A stretch of 64,000 nt of DNA from Streptomyces sp. NBC_00483 (GCF_036013745.1 NZ_CP107880.1:682001-746000); one strand, 5' to 3'. Positions 1 through 9,650 are shown, counted from the first letter of the stretch. The notes: generated by a model not told the origin, from the sequence alone. Numbers and translations are program-made.

Positions 1-2
1 CG

Positions 3-773
3 CTCGGCCTGAAGGACCGCATGGTCGGCACGGCGTTCCCCGACTCCGCCGTCCTGCCGAGCCTGCGCAAGGACTACGGGTCGGTTCCGAAGCTGTCCGC
101 GAGGGCGCCCTCGTTCGAGAAGGTCCTCGAAGCCGAACCCGACTTCGTCTACGGCGGCTACTCCAGCGCGTTCGACGAGAAGGAGGGCCGCTCCCGAAAG
201 GCGTTCGCCGACGCGGGCATCGACACGTACCTCAACCGCGAGTACTGCGGCGAGAAGAACGTGACCATGCGGGACACCTACGCCGAGATACGCACCATCG
301 GCAAGATCTTCGGGGTCTCCGACCGCGCCGACGCCCTCGTCTCCGACCTCCGCGGCCGGGTCGAGAAGGCGAGCGCTGCCGTCCGGGACGAGCCGGACGT
401 CCCCGTGTTCGTGTACGACAGCGGCGACAAGTCCGCCTTCACCGCGGGCGGCAAGAGCCTGGGCACGCAGCTGATCCACCAGGCGGGCGGCCGCAATGTC
501 TTCGCCGACCTGGACGACGTGTTCGGCGACGTCTCCTGGGAGCAGGTGGTCGACCGCGGGCCCGAGGTCATTGCGATCTACGACTACGCGGGCGACAAGA
601 GCGTGGAGCAGAAGAAGCAGTACCTGCTCTCGCAGCCCGCGCTCGCGGACGTACCCGCCATCAAGCACAAGCGGTTCGTCGTACTGCCGTTGACCGCGAC
701 GCTGGTCGGTGTCCGGTCGGCGTACGCGGTGGAGGGTCTGGCGCGCGGACTGCACCCGGAGAGCTTCAGGTGA
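3..773 (+). CDS. ABC transporter substrate-binding protein (FecB/BtuF type), 5' end outside window
   Basis: This is the C-terminal 256 residues of a periplasmic-binding-type lipoprotein that would capture an iron-siderophore, haem or cobalamin outside the cell. The frame is open to the first base, so the true start, signal peptide and lipobox lie upstream and the in-window ATG at 21 is internal. The fold-typical elements are visible: a segment about the source of the ligand ('PDFVYGGY'), a central helix region, 'LIHQAGGRNVFAD', and 'SWEQVVDRGPEVIAIYDY' near the end. Its stop overlaps the GTG of the permease gene by four bases, which indicates translational coupling in one operon with the permease and ATPase that follow. 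The ligand cannot be read from the sequence. Confidence 0.85.
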   Translation, partial: LGLKDRMVGTAFPDSAVLPSLRKDYGSVPKLSARAPSFEKVLEAEPDFVYGGYSSAFDEKEGRSRKAFADAGIDTYLNREYCGEKNVTMRDTYAEIRTIGKIFGVSDRADALVSDLRGRVEKASAAVRDEPDVPVFVYDSGDKSAFTAGGKSLGTQLIHQAGGRNVFADLDDVFGDVSWEQVVDRGPEVIAIYDYAGDKSVEQKKQYLLSQPALADVPAIKHKRFVVLPLTATLVGVRSAYAVEGLARGLHPESFR

Positions 774-1921
774 CGGCGTCCGTCGTGGGTGACGAGACCC
801 CGGTCGACAAACAACCAGGCGACAAGCAACCAACAGACAAGCAACCAACTGGCGTGCGGCAACGGCACATTGGGCAGGGGGCGAGGCTCACCGCCACCCT
901 GGTCCTGCTCACCGTGCTGCTCGTCGTCTCCCTCACGGCCGGACTCGCCATCGGCTCGGTGCATGTGCCGCCCGGTGAGGTGTGGGGCATCGTGACGCAC
1001 GCGCTCGGCGCCGACTGGTGGGGTGACGCGGACTGGTCGCGGGCGCGGGAGACGATCGTGCTCGACGTGCGGGCGCCGCGTGTCCTGCTCGGCGCGACGA
1101 CAGGCGCCGGGCTCGCGGTCGTCGGCACCGCTCTGCAGGCGCTGGTACGCAATCCGCTCGCCGAGCCGTACCTCCTCGGTGTCTCCTCCGGCGCCTCGCT
1201 CGGCGCGGTCGCGGTCCTCGTGTTCGGGGTCGGTGTGTTCGGGGCGATGTCGCTGTCGGCGGCGGCGTTCGCGGGCGCGCTCGGCGCACTCGTCCTCGTC
1301 TACGCCACCGCGCGCACCGGCGGCCGCATCACGTCCAGTCGCCTGATCCTGTCCGGTGTGGCGGTCGCGTCGATCCTCAGCGCGCTGCTCAACCTGCTGC
1401 TGCTCACCACGGACCGCGGCAACGAGGCACGTACGGTCCTCGCCTGGACGCTGGGCGGACTTGGCGGGGTGTCCTGGAACTCGCTGTGGCTGCCGGGTCT
1501 TGCCCTGCTCCTCGGGATCGGCGTCCTCATGGTGCAGGCGCCGAACCTGAACCTCCTGCTCGCGGGCGAAGAGGCCGCCACGACGATGGGCCTGGACGTG
1601 GCCCGCTTCCGCGCCCGCATGTTCATTCTGGTCTCGCTCGTCACCGGTGTGCTGGTCGCGGCGGCCGGGCCGATCGGCTTCGTCGGCCTGATGCTGCCGC
1701 ACATCGTGCGCCTGCTCGTCGGCGGCGACCACCGGCGCGTGCTGCCGACGGCCGCCCTTGGCGGGGCGGTGTTCCTCGTATGGGCGGACATCGCGGCGCG
1801 GACGGTCGCCGCGCCCATGGAGATCCCGGTCGGCGTGCTGACGGCGCTGTGCGGCGGCCCGTTCTTCCTCTGGCTGATGCGACGGGACGCCCGGCGCAGG
1901 AACGCGGGAGGTGTCGGATGA
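770..1921 (+). CDS. FecCD-family ABC transporter permease
   Basis: A 383-residue inner-membrane permease of the FecCD/BtuC family, expected to form a homodimer that passes the ligand from the binding protein into the cell. Family hallmarks include 'RAPRVLLGATTGAGLAVVGTALQALVRNPLAEPYLLGVSSGASLGA' in pieces (about residues 99-145) and the coupling region 'GPIGFVGLMLPHIVRLL' (about 300-316). I count nine to ten hydrophobic segments. The GTG start at 770 overlaps the preceding stop (GTGA), and its own stop overlaps the next ATG (ATGA). The first 40 residues are an unusual hydrophilic leader with three DKQP repeats before the first membrane segment; this tail is not part of the family core. Confidence 0.93.
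   Translation: MTASVVGDETPVDKQPGDKQPTDKQPTGVRQRHIGQGARLTATLVLLTVLLVVSLTAGLAIGSVHVPPGEVWGIVTHALGADWWGDADWSRARETIVLDVRAPRVLLGATTGAGLAVVGTALQALVRNPLAEPYLLGVSSGASLGAVAVLVFGVGVFGAMSLSAAAFAGALGALVLVYATARTGGRITSSRLILSGVAVASILSALLNLLLLTTDRGNEARTVLAWTLGGLGGVSWNSLWLPGLALLLGIGVLMVQAPNLNLLLAGEEAATTMGLDVARFRARMFILVSLVTGVLVAAAGPIGFVGLMLPHIVRLLVGGDHRRVLPTAALGGAVFLVWADIAARTVAAPMEIPVGVLTALCGGPFFLWLMRRDARRRNAGGVG
806..850 (+). repeat. Three tandem 15-bp repeats encoding DKQP-x
   Basis: Three consecutive in-frame 15-bp units (806-820, 821-835, 836-850) of the form GACAAGCAACCAACA encode DKQPG, DKQPT, DKQPT in the cytoplasmic N-terminus of the permease. The block is clearly richer in A than its surroundings, so it looks like a recent slippage expansion. 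Confidence 0.85.
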
Positions 1922-2709
1922 CGGCGGCCGATCTCGACGTCGAGGGTGTCACCCTCACCGCGGGCGCCCGGCGGCTCGTCGACGACGTCTCGCTGACCGC
2001 CCGCCCGGGCGAGACGATCGGCCTCGTCGGCCCCAACGGCAGCGGCAAGTCCACGCTGCTGCGGGCCGTGTACCGCGTACTGCGCCCGGACGCGGGGACG
2101 GTGCGTGTGGACGGCGCCGACGCGTGGTCGCTGCCCGTACGTCAACTCGCCCGAACCGTCGCCGCCGTCGTGCAGGACGCCGGAGCCGACGTGGACCTGA
2201 CGGTGGGCGAGGTCGTCGCGATGGGGCGCGCCCCGCACAAGCGCCTGCTGGCGGGCGACACGGCCGAGGACGCCGACCTGATCGAAGCGGCGCTCGCCTC
2301 CGTCGACGCCGCCGACCTCGCCCACCGCCCCTTCGACCACCTCTCCGGCGGCGAACGCCAACGCGTCCTCATCGCCCGGGCCCTCGCCCAGCAGCCGTCC
2401 CTTCTCGTCCTGGACGAACCCACCAACCACCTCGACATCCGCCACCAGTTGGAGATCCTCTCGGCCCTGCGCCGCCTGCCCACCACGGTCCTGGTGGCCC
2501 TCCACGACCTCAACCTGGCCGCCCACTACTGCGACCGCCTGTACGTACTCCGCGCCGGCGAGGTCGTGGCCGCGGGCCCACCGGGCGACGTGCTCACACC
2601 ACGGCTCCTCTCCGAGGTCTACGAGGTGACGGCCGAGGTCGCCGTCCACCCGCGTACGCGTCGGCCGCAGGTGACGTATCTGCCGAATGACGAAGGAGGC
2701 CCTCGATAG
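1918..2709 (+). CDS. ABC transporter ATP-binding protein (FecE/BtuD type)
   Basis: A 263-residue cytoplasmic ATPase that powers the FecCD-type importer encoded just upstream. Walker A is GPNGSGKST (38-46), the ABC signature is LSGGERQRV (142-150), Walker B is LLVLDEP (162-168) followed by the D-loop 'TNHLD', and the switch histidine lies in 'VALHDLNLAAHYCD'. The ATG at 1918 overlaps the permease stop by four bases, so the three genes form one translationally coupled unit in the order binding protein, permease, ATPase. The length is normal. Nothing after it continues the operon: 119 bases separate it from the next gene. Confidence 0.95.
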   Translation: MTAADLDVEGVTLTAGARRLVDDVSLTARPGETIGLVGPNGSGKSTLLRAVYRVLRPDAGTVRVDGADAWSLPVRQLARTVAAVVQDAGADVDLTVGEVVAMGRAPHKRLLAGDTAEDADLIEAALASVDAADLAHRPFDHLSGGERQRVLIARALAQQPSLLVLDEPTNHLDIRHQLEILSALRRLPTTVLVALHDLNLAAHYCDRLYVLRAGEVVAAGPPGDVLTPRLLSEVYEVTAEVAVHPRTRRPQVTYLPNDEGGPR

Positions 2710-2828
2710 GGCGGTTCGTAGGGCAGTCCGGAGGACAGACCGTGCGATTCGGGAATCCAGGGGGTTGCCGGCGGCGTTCGGTCAATAGCCGGTACCTCGC
2801 CCCTGCTTCGTCCGGGAGACCCTCGCCC

Positions 2829-3527
2829 ATGTCGGATCTCATGTCAGAGCCACAGATCGACGCCCTCGTGTTCGACGTGCTGGGCACGCTCGTCGACGAG
2901 CCCGCCGGAATCCGCGCCGGCATTCGTCGACTCGCCCCAGCACTCGACGACACCGACGTCGAGAAGCTCTTGGCGCTGTGGCAACAGCACATCGAGCGCG
3001 AGCAGCAGCGCGTACTCGACGGCGGGCGGCCCTACCTCGCGAGCGATGCCCTCGATCTGGAGGCCGCCCGGCTCGTCGCCGATGCCGCCGGGGTCGAGGA
3101 TCCGGCCGCGGTGGCGGAGTTGGCCCTGGCGGGGCGCAGACTCCCGCCGTGGCCGGACACGGTGGCAGGGCTCGCACGGCTCGCCGAGCGGCACCCGTTG
3201 ATCGGGCTGTCCAACGCGAGCCGGACGGCGCTCCTCGGCCTCAACGCCCACGCCGGACTGCGCTGGCACCAGGCGCTGTCCGCCGAGGACGCCCGGTCCT
3301 ACAAGCCGGACCCGGCGGTCTACCGGCTGGCCGTCGCCGTCTCAGGACGACCGCCGGAGCGGCTCCTGATGGTCGCCACCCACGCCTGGGACCTGCGCGC
3401 GGCGCAGGCTCTCGGCCTGCGCACCGCCTACGTCTCCCGTCCCGTCGGTGACCCACCCGCCTCCTCGGACCGGTTCGACCTGTACGCCGACGACCTGGCC
3501 GGGCTCGCCGCTCGGATCGGGGCGTGA
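2829..3527 (+). CDS. Haloacid dehalogenase type II-like HAD hydrolase
   Basis: A 232-residue soluble HAD-superfamily hydrolase. The nucleophile Asp16 sits in 'FDVLGTLVD'; motif II is 'LIGLSNAS', motif III the lysine of 'SYKPDP', and motif IV 'MVATHAWDL'. The residue two after the nucleophile is not aspartate, as in 2-haloacid dehalogenases rather than phosphatases, so dehalogenation of a 2-haloalkanoic acid is the family-based expectation; the real substrate may differ. The ATG at 2829 has a GGGAGA element about ten bases upstream and gives the usual family length; longer in-frame starts back to 2742 add residues unlike the family. Another in-frame ATG lies at 2841. Confidence 0.85.
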   Translation: MSDLMSEPQIDALVFDVLGTLVDEPAGIRAGIRRLAPALDDTDVEKLLALWQQHIEREQQRVLDGGRPYLASDALDLEAARLVADAAGVEDPAAVAELALAGRRLPPWPDTVAGLARLAERHPLIGLSNASRTALLGLNAHAGLRWHQALSAEDARSYKPDPAVYRLAVAVSGRPPERLLMVATHAWDLRAAQALGLRTAYVSRPVGDPPASSDRFDLYADDLAGLAARIGA

Positions 3528-3538
3528 GCGGCCGGAAC

Positions 3539-4402
3539 TCAGGTGTGCGGCAGGAAGTCGGCGATCTGCGCCGCCACGACGTCGGGGACAAGTGACGGAG
3601 CGAAGTGCATCTGGCCGGGGAGCGTCGTGTACGTGACCTGAGGCAGGGCCGTCGCGAGCCGGTCGAGGGTCTCCGGCATCGGGTGCCAGGTGTCGGCGCC
3701 CCGCATCAGCAGGGTCGGGACGGTGACATCGGACCAGCGCTCCACGTCCGCCGAGTCAGCGATCAGCGATTCGAGGTCGCGGCACCAGCCGGGCGCCTCG
3801 TCGGGCTCGGCGTCGCGTTCGGTGTCTCGTTCAGTGCCCGGCTCCGTGTCGTCGGAGTCGCCCGCGTCCATCATGTCCAGGAGTGCGGCCGGGATGCGGG
3901 CCACCTTCTCGGCGAGCAGCCGGTCGGCGCGCCGCTGCTCACCCTTCGCGGTCAGCTCCTGGAACTCCTCGAGTACGGGGGCCAGTTCGTCGCCCACCGC
4001 GAACAACGGCGGCTCCCACAACACCAGTGAGCGAACCGGCAGGCCGGCCACCGCCGCGTGCAGGGCGACGTTGGCGCCGTAGGACATGCCGACCACGTGC
4101 ACGGGACGGCCGATCTTGCTGATGAGTGCGTCGAGATCCGCCACTTCGTCGGCGAAGCTCTTGGGTGAGCGGCCCGGTCCGCTCGGGGCGTAGCCGCGGC
4201 GCACGGGCGTCCACACCTCGTAGCGGTCCGCGAGGAGTTCGGCCACCGGCTCCCAGGAGTGCAGCCCGCCGCCGGAGCAGTGGACCATGACCACCGGCGG
4301 TCCTGAGCCGAACTGCCGGTAGGCGATCGCCGTACCGTCCATGGACTCGATTGACGCAACAGGCCCGAAGAAGGACTCGGGTGACTCGAACTCGCTCGGC
4401 AT
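3539..4402 (-). CDS. Alpha/beta hydrolase
   Basis: A 287-residue alpha/beta-hydrolase-fold enzyme. The oxyanion-side motif 'VVMVHCSGGG' follows the first strand, the nucleophile elbow is G-M-S-Y-G, the acid is probably the Asp of 'MRGADTWHPM', and the catalytic His is in 'GQMHFAPS'. An acidic low-complexity stretch rich in D, E, T and R ('DSDDTEPGTERDTERDAEPDE' in part) is inserted in the cap region, which is unusual for the family. The substrate is unknown. The ATG at 4402 begins the part that resembles the family; GTG starts further upstream (to 4489) are possible because no clear ribosome-binding site marks 4402. It is convergent with the HAD gene, 11 bases away. Confidence 0.8.
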   Translation of the reverse strand: MPSEFESPESFFGPVASIESMDGTAIAYRQFGSGPPVVMVHCSGGGLHSWEPVAELLADRYEVWTPVRRGYAPSGPGRSPKSFADEVADLDALISKIGRPVHVVGMSYGANVALHAAVAGLPVRSLVLWEPPLFAVGDELAPVLEEFQELTAKGEQRRADRLLAEKVARIPAALLDMMDAGDSDDTEPGTERDTERDAEPDEAPGWCRDLESLIADSADVERWSDVTVPTLLMRGADTWHPMPETLDRLATALPQVTYTTLPGQMHFAPSLVPDVVAAQIADFLPHT

Positions 4403-4563
4403 GGCAGGACCGTCGCACGGTCCGTCGGGAACGGTCCACTCAATTTCGCCGCTCACGAGACGGGCGGCGGCAGGTGCACGCAGCGACACGGCCCGGCGGC
4501 TCGCTCTCCCACCGCCCCTGTAGGTGACACTGAACCGACCATACGGAGCAGAGAGGTTGGATC

Positions 4564-5826
4564 ATGACTCACGCGGTTGTCGCAGGGCTCGAGAAGATTC
4601 GGGGCGACCTGGCCGATCTCTACCGGGACCTGCACGAACACCCGGAGCTGTCGCTTCAGGAGACGCGGTCGGCCGAGCTGCTCGCGGGGCGTCTGCGGGC
4701 CGCCGGTGTCGACGAGGTCGTCGAACACGTCGGCACGACCGGCGTGGTCGGGGTGGTGCGCAACGGCGACGGCCCCGTGGTCATGCTGCGCGCCGACTTC
4801 GACGCGCTGCCGGTGGAGGAGAAGACCGGGCTGCCCTACGCCAGCGTCGCCCGCGCGGTGGACCGCGAGGGCAAGGACGTGCCGGTGATGCACGCGTGCG
4901 GGCACGACATGCACGCGGCCTGTCTGGTCGGGGCGGCGACGCTGCTGGCCGGGACGCGCGACCAGTGGAGCGGCACACTGCTGCTGGTCTTCCAGCCCGC
5001 GGAGGAACTCGGGTGCGGCGCCCGCGGCATGGTCGACGACGGGCTGTTCGAGCGCTTTCCAACGCCTGAGGTCGTGCTGGGCCAGCATGTGGGGCCGCTG
5101 CCCGCCGGGTTCATCGGTCACGGCAGCGGTCCCGTGATGGCCGCTTCGGACTCCCTCGATGTCACGCTGCACGGTCGCGGCGGGCACGGCTCCCGCCCGG
5201 AGGCCGCCATCGACCCGGTCCTGATGGCCGCCCATGTGGTGACCCGGCTGCAAGGTGTCGTCGCCCGCGAGGTGCCTCCGTCCGAGACGGCGGTCGTCAC
5301 GGTGGGCCGCATGCAGGCCGGCACCAAGGACAACATCATTCCCGACGACGCGGAGCTGGGCATCAACATCCGCTCCACCACGGCGTCCACCCGCGAGCTC
5401 CTCCGCTCGGCGACCGAGCGCGTCGTCCGGGCCGAGGCCGCGGCCGGAGGCGCCACGCGCGAACCCGACCTCGTCTGGACCGGGAGCGTTCCCGCCCTCG
5501 TCAGCGACCCGGATGCCACCGCCACCACGCTGGCCGCGTTCGCCGGACACTTCGGTGACCAGCGCATCATCCCCATGCCGCCGGTCAACGCCAGCGAGGA
5601 CGTGGGTGTGTTCGGCGATGCGATCGGAGTGCCGACCGTCTTCTGGTTCTGGGGCGGCCTCGACACCGAGACCGTCGTGGCCGCACTGCGGGACGGCACG
5701 CTCGACGACCTGCCGGCCAACCACTCCCCGCACTTCGCCCCCGAGATCGAGCCGACCCTGAGCACCGGCGTGGAGGCGCTCACCGTCGCCGCGCTGACCT
5801 GGCTGGGCACCAGGGACGGTCAGTAG
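4564..5826 (+). CDS. M20 family amidohydrolase (N-acyl-amino-acid / hippurate hydrolase type)
   Basis: A 420-residue metallopeptidase-fold amidohydrolase of the M20D group, which cleaves N-acyl or N-carbamoyl amino acids. Metal-site motifs are HACGHD (110-115), the Glu pair at 147-148 in 'PAEELGCGARGM', 'LGQHVGPLPAG', and the C-terminal 'NHSPHF'. The dimerisation lid is present ('GRGGHGSRPEAAIDPV'). A GAGAGG element precedes the ATG by seven bases. The gene stands alone, with its 3' end overlapping the convergent DinB gene by seven bases. The cytoplasmic location is inferred from the lack of a signal peptide. Confidence 0.92.
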   Translation: MTHAVVAGLEKIRGDLADLYRDLHEHPELSLQETRSAELLAGRLRAAGVDEVVEHVGTTGVVGVVRNGDGPVVMLRADFDALPVEEKTGLPYASVARAVDREGKDVPVMHACGHDMHAACLVGAATLLAGTRDQWSGTLLLVFQPAEELGCGARGMVDDGLFERFPTPEVVLGQHVGPLPAGFIGHGSGPVMAASDSLDVTLHGRGGHGSRPEAAIDPVLMAAHVVTRLQGVVAREVPPSETAVVTVGRMQAGTKDNIIPDDAELGINIRSTTASTRELLRSATERVVRAEAAAGGATREPDLVWTGSVPALVSDPDATATTLAAFAGHFGDQRIIPMPPVNASEDVGVFGDAIGVPTVFWFWGGLDTETVVAALRDGTLDDLPANHSPHFAPEIEPTLSTGVEALTVAALTWLGTRDGQ

Positions 5827-6335
5827 TACCCCTTCGACCCGTCGATCAGTTCCCGCACGATGTCCGCGTGGCCTGCGTGCCGACCGGTCTCCTCGATGAG
5901 GTGGATGAGCATCCAGCGGAGGTCGATCTTGCCGTCGCCGTACTTGGGGTGGCGGCCGGTGTCGTCGAGGGAGGCCGTGGCCACGATCTCGTTGCTGCGG
6001 GCGCACTGGGACTCGTAGTCGACCAGCAGTTGCTGGAGGGGGACACCGTCGGTGCGCCAGTCGTCATCCTCGTCCGACTCGCCGAAGGACGGGTTCACCG
6101 ACTCGTCGCCGCCGAGGAACAACACCTCCAGCCAGGTGTGTTCGACCCAGCGCATATGGCCGATGAGACCGGCCATCGTCATCGCAGGCGAGGTCGGGAC
6201 GACGCTGCGGCGCGCGTCCTCCTCGCTCAGTCCTTCGCACTTCCACCGCAGGATCTGCCGCTGGAGGTCCAGCCATCCGATGAGCGCCGTGCGCTCGTCG
6301 GCCTGGAACGGAGGACGTTCGAGTGAGGGGGCCAT
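5820..6335 (-). CDS. DinB family protein (DUF664)
   Basis: A 171-residue four-helix DinB/DUF664 protein, the fold shared with mycothiol- and bacillithiol-dependent transferases. Histidines placed as in metal-binding members are seen in 'MTMAGLIGHMRWVEHTWL' and 'LIHLIEETGRHAGHADIVRELIDG'; the last is the diagnostic C-terminal motif. The ATG at 6335 is chosen because it begins the conserved part; an in-frame start further upstream (6443) would add a basic, low-complexity leader. The reaction is unknown; thiol-dependent detoxification is only a family-level guess. It is transcribed toward the amidohydrolase gene with a short 3' overlap. Confidence 0.85.
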   Translation of the reverse strand: MAPSLERPPFQADERTALIGWLDLQRQILRWKCEGLSEEDARRSVVPTSPAMTMAGLIGHMRWVEHTWLEVLFLGGDESVNPSFGESDEDDDWRTDGVPLQQLLVDYESQCARSNEIVATASLDDTGRHPKYGDGKIDLRWMLIHLIEETGRHAGHADIVRELIDGSKGYY

Positions 6336-6441
6336 GTCCAGAGACGCTAGCGTGCCCGGTCCTCGGATGTCTGCGGGTTTTCGGCGGGGGCGGGTGAGCA
6401 CCGCGTGCATGTAACACCTACTGGTCTCTCGGCGCTGTCCC

Positions 6442-6483
6442 AAAGAGGGGTTCCTCGGCAGTCGGCGGCCGAGGAACCCCTTT
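6442..6483 (-). terminator. Intrinsic terminator-like hairpin
   Basis: A perfect 13-bp inverted repeat (6446-6458 AGGGGTTCCTCGG and 6469-6481) encloses a 10-base loop, and the flanks extend pairing with A residues on one side and T residues on the other. It lies 6 to 47 bases past the stop of the glycosyltransferase gene and ahead of the DinB gene's upstream flank, so it most likely ends the glycosyltransferase transcript. Confidence 0.8.
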
Positions 6484-6488
6484 CGGCG

Positions 6489-7973
6489 TCACAGGCTCTG
6501 ATGCTCCTTCTGCCTCAGCAGGTCCGGCGAACTGTTCGCCGGTGGCGCCCGGTTGGGCTCCGGCTGCGGGGTCTGTGCGGCGCCGGAGTCGATGGCCCAG
6601 CGGGCGATCACGAACGACAGCGGCGTGGCCAGTACGCCCGCGGCCAGCGCCGTGAGGTTCTTCTCCGTCCCCAGGGAGTGCACGCCGAGGTAGAGGAGAG
6701 CACCGCTGAACACCATGTTCACGAGGCTCGACAAGGGGAAGCGGATGAATCCTTGCCAGGTCGGCCTCGTGCGGCAGGTGACGTAGCTGTTCAGCAGGAA
6801 CGAGCCGACGACGCTGACCATGAAGCCGATGACGTGCGCGATCAGGTAGGGGATCCAACGGTTGAGCGACACGTACACGGCCATGTACACGGCGGTGTTG
6901 ACGATCCCGATCAGTCCGAAGACGAGGAACTGCCGCAGGGTGCGCAGTCCGGCCGTTGACCGAACCGGCGTCTTCGGCCGGACGATCGCGTCCACGGTGA
7001 GCGAAGGCTCGGTGCCGGGGGCGGGCACTGTACCGACCCGGCGCGGGTTCTCCTCGGTCTCTCGCACCACATAGGGCGGGCGGCGTTTTGTCTCGCTGTA
7101 GATCCGGCCGACGTATTCACCGATGACGCCGAGCGTGGCGAGTTGGATTCCACCAAGCGCCACAATGGCGATCAGTAGCGTGGCGAATCCTGGTACGTCC
7201 ACTCCGCGCCTGATGACATTGGCGGCGATCCAGAGCGCATAGGCGAACGCCGCGAAAGCGAGCCCCAACCCGACGTAGATGACCAGCCGCAGCGGACGAC
7301 TGTTGAAGGAGATCAGGCCGTCGATCCCGTAGTTGAGGAGGCGCCGGCCGCCCCATTTCGACCGGCCCGCGGCGCGGTTGACATTCTGATAGGTAAAACT
7401 GACGGTCTCGAAGCCGATCCAGGAAAAGATTCCTTTCGAGAACCGGTTGGCCTCCGGAAGGGCGAGCACCGCGTCGACAGCGCGCCGCGACAGCAGCCGG
7501 AAGTCCCCCTCGCCGTCGACGACATCCACGTCCATGCAGCGCCCCATGGCCTGGTAGTACGCCGAGCTGACGGTCCTTCGCAGCAGTCCCTCGCCGGAGC
7601 GGTCCCGGCGGGCGACTACCTGGTCGTAGCCGTGTCGGCGCAGTTCCAACATCCGGTACAGAAGCCCGGGAGGGTGCTGCAGGTCGGCGTCCATCAGGGC
7701 CACGGCCGCGCCGCGGGACATGCGCAGGCCCGCGAGCATGGCCGCTTCCTTGCCGAAATTCCGGCTGAAGGACGTATAACGAATGCGCTTGTCCTCGGCG
7801 GCCAGGGCGCGGAGTTGGCCACGGGTGCTGTCGCGGCTCCCGTCGTCGACGTAACAGATCTCGAAGGAGCGTCCCGTCCCTTCCAGGACTTCCATCAACG
7901 CACAGTGAAATGTGTTGATCACTTCTTCCTCATTGAAGCACGGCACAACAACTGAGATCTGACACGCTTCCAT
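6489..7973 (-). CDS. Bifunctional GT2 glycosyltransferase with C-terminal GtrA domain
   Basis: A 494-residue membrane protein. Residues 5-235 form a GT2 domain of the polyprenyl-phosphate sugar transferase type: '[11 protein letters not shown]' (6-16), '[10 protein letters not shown]' (41-50), the metal-binding 'DADLQHPP' (95-102). Two membrane helices follow (about 230-300), then from about residue 355 a GtrA-like four-helix domain beginning '[17 protein letters not shown]', which is thought to help move lipid-linked sugars. It would make and present a polyprenyl-phosphate sugar for wall or surface glycosylation. The ATG at 7973 has a GGAG element six bases upstream; an ATG at 8003 is in frame but lacks one. 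It is divergent from the next membrane protein, sharing a 170-base promoter region. Confidence 0.92.
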   Translation of the reverse strand: MEACQISVVVPCFNEEEVINTFHCALMEVLEGTGRSFEICYVDDGSRDSTRGQLRALAAEDKRIRYTSFSRNFGKEAAMLAGLRMSRGAAVALMDADLQHPPGLLYRMLELRRHGYDQVVARRDRSGEGLLRRTVSSAYYQAMGRCMDVDVVDGEGDFRLLSRRAVDAVLALPEANRFSKGIFSWIGFETVSFTYQNVNRAAGRSKWGGRRLLNYGIDGLISFNSRPLRLVIYVGLGLAFAAFAYALWIAANVIRRGVDVPGFATLLIAIVALGGIQLATLGVIGEYVGRIYSETKRRPPYVVRETEENPRRVGTVPAPGTEPSLTVDAIVRPKTPVRSTAGLRTLRQFLVFGLIGIVNTAVYMAVYVSLNRWIPYLIAHVIGFMVSVVGSFLLNSYVTCRTRPTWQGFIRFPLSSLVNMVFSGALLYLGVHSLGTEKNLTALAAGVLATPLSFVIARWAIDSGAAQTPQPEPNRAPPANSSPDLLRQKEHQSL

Positions 7974-8143
7974 TCGCCACTCCGGCAGGTGTGAGTCCAG
8001 CATTTGCGACTACGGCCACCACCATGACGCATCAGGTCAGGACAACGGTAAGAAGGCACGGCCGAACGCGCCGGGACAAACCCCTGCCGCGTTATCTTTC
8101 GATCAGGCCGACCGGCGACACTCAAAGAGTAAGGAGGCAGCCT

Positions 8144-9649
8144 GTGGTGCGTGCACCGGAGAAGGCTGTTGAGGACCAACGCACCGATGTCCCTCCGCAG
8201 TCGCGGACGTCGTGGTCGCGGAGGACGTGGTCGCCGAGGGCATGGTCGCGGACGGCCGCACCGCTGGGGCTGCTCTCCCTGCTGCCGCTCGCCGTGTTCG
8301 TCTTCGCCGCATGGAACGCACGCCTGGTGCGTACCGGTGGGGACGACTGGTGCTTCCTGCCGGTGGTCCACGACGGCGGACTGGCCGCGATGGTCGGGAA
8401 GTTCTACCTCCACGACAACGGACGGATCGTCAACGCCGTGCTGGTGTGGGCGTATGCGCGTTTCGGTGAGACGGGTCAGCAGTGGTTCGCGCCGGTCAGT
8501 GGCGTGCTCGTCCTCGCGCTCTTGTGGGCCTTCGTCGGCGCCGTCCTGCACGCTGCACGAGCACGGGTCCCCCGGGGTGTTCCGCTTCTGGTGGCGTCCA
8601 TGGTGACGGCCCTGTTCCTCTTCGGATCGCCCAACACCTACAAGACGTTCTACTGGCCGGCCGCCTCCGTCTCCCACACCCTGCCTCCGGTGTTCGCCTG
8701 CGCGGCTGCCGTCCCGGCGCTGCGGGCGACGTCACGGCGCGGCAGGTTCCTCGCGCTCGGCGCCGTCGTCCTCGCGGGGGTGTCCCTGGGGCTCGTCTCG
8801 GAGGAGACGAGCGTCGTCGCCGCGACCGTCCTGGCGTGCGCGCTGCTGATCAGCGGACGCGTCTTCCCCGAAGCACGACGGCGGTTCCTCCGCCTGTGCT
8901 GCACGGCCGGCATCGCGAGCATCATGATCGGCACGCTGATCCTCTACACCTCCCCCGGCGCTTCGCGCCGCCGCGAGCGCAAGCACGCGTCGACGATGTT
9001 CACCCCCGACTCGCTGCTGGGCGCGCTGCACGGATTCGCCGAGATCGCCGCCACGGTGCTCACGACCTGGTGGTACCTGGGAGCCGTCGTGGTGGGTGTC
9101 ATCGTCGGGGTGACATCCCCGGGCGTCGTGGGCCGCGTCCCGGCTGCAAGGAAGTATGTGCCGGTCCTGGTCGCGGGTGTCGGCGCGCTGCTCGTCTCCG
9201 GCTACGTGTGCACGGTCATCACATACCCCGTGTTCAAGCACCACGTGGTGTCGTCGACCCGCCTGTGGAACGACTACCTGCTGCTCTACCTCCTGCTGCT
9301 GGTGTTCGTCGGCGTTCTCGCCGGGCACGCCGCGCAGGACCGGGTGCGGCGGACGACCCCCGTCCTCGCCGCCGGGGGCCTGTTGTACGCCGTCGTCTGC
9401 GTCGCCCTGACGGCGTCACTCGCGGGCCTCGCGACCACCATGCAGACGCATGCCCGCGACTGGGACCGGCAGGATCGCTGGATGCGCGGTCAGGCCGCGG
9501 CCGGCGCCCAGGTACTGCCGTACAAACGGCTCCCCCAGAGCAGGATGACCGAGCCGTTCCGTCATGGTGGGAAGGCGAAGTGGCCCGCTTCCTGCATTGC
9601 CACCTATTACGGCGTCCAACATATCGAGCAGGCTCACAAACTGCCGTGA
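8144..9649 (+). CDS. Polytopic membrane protein, DUF6056-like
   Basis: A 501-residue integral membrane protein with about ten hydrophobic segments after a basic N-terminus. The motif 'GGDDWCF' after the first membrane helix and 'FYWPAASVSHTLP' in the next loop resemble the DUF6056 / O-antigen-polymerase-like membrane families, which are predicted to use lipid-linked sugars. An AAGGAGG element at 8131-8137 sits six bases before GTG 8144 and nine before GTG 8147, so the start is one of these rather than the upstream ATG at 7991. Its divergent neighbour is a polyprenyl-sugar transferase with a GtrA domain, which supports a role in envelope glycosylation. The exact reaction is unknown. Confidence 0.8.
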   Translation: MVRAPEKAVEDQRTDVPPQSRTSWSRRTWSPRAWSRTAAPLGLLSLLPLAVFVFAAWNARLVRTGGDDWCFLPVVHDGGLAAMVGKFYLHDNGRIVNAVLVWAYARFGETGQQWFAPVSGVLVLALLWAFVGAVLHAARARVPRGVPLLVASMVTALFLFGSPNTYKTFYWPAASVSHTLPPVFACAAAVPALRATSRRGRFLALGAVVLAGVSLGLVSEETSVVAATVLACALLISGRVFPEARRRFLRLCCTAGIASIMIGTLILYTSPGASRRRERKHASTMFTPDSLLGALHGFAEIAATVLTTWWYLGAVVVGVIVGVTSPGVVGRVPAARKYVPVLVAGVGALLVSGYVCTVITYPVFKHHVVSSTRLWNDYLLLYLLLLVFVGVLAGHAAQDRVRRTTPVLAAGGLLYAVVCVALTASLAGLATTMQTHARDWDRQDRWMRGQAAAGAQVLPYKRLPQSRMTEPFRHGGKAKWPASCIATYYGVQHIEQAHKLP

Positions 9650-9650
9650 C

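Noticed and set aside
584..2649. Long antisense open frames opposite the ABC transporter genes
   Set aside because: They are rich in Arg, Gly and Pro, have no domains, and reflect the high-GC codon bias of the true genes on the other strand.
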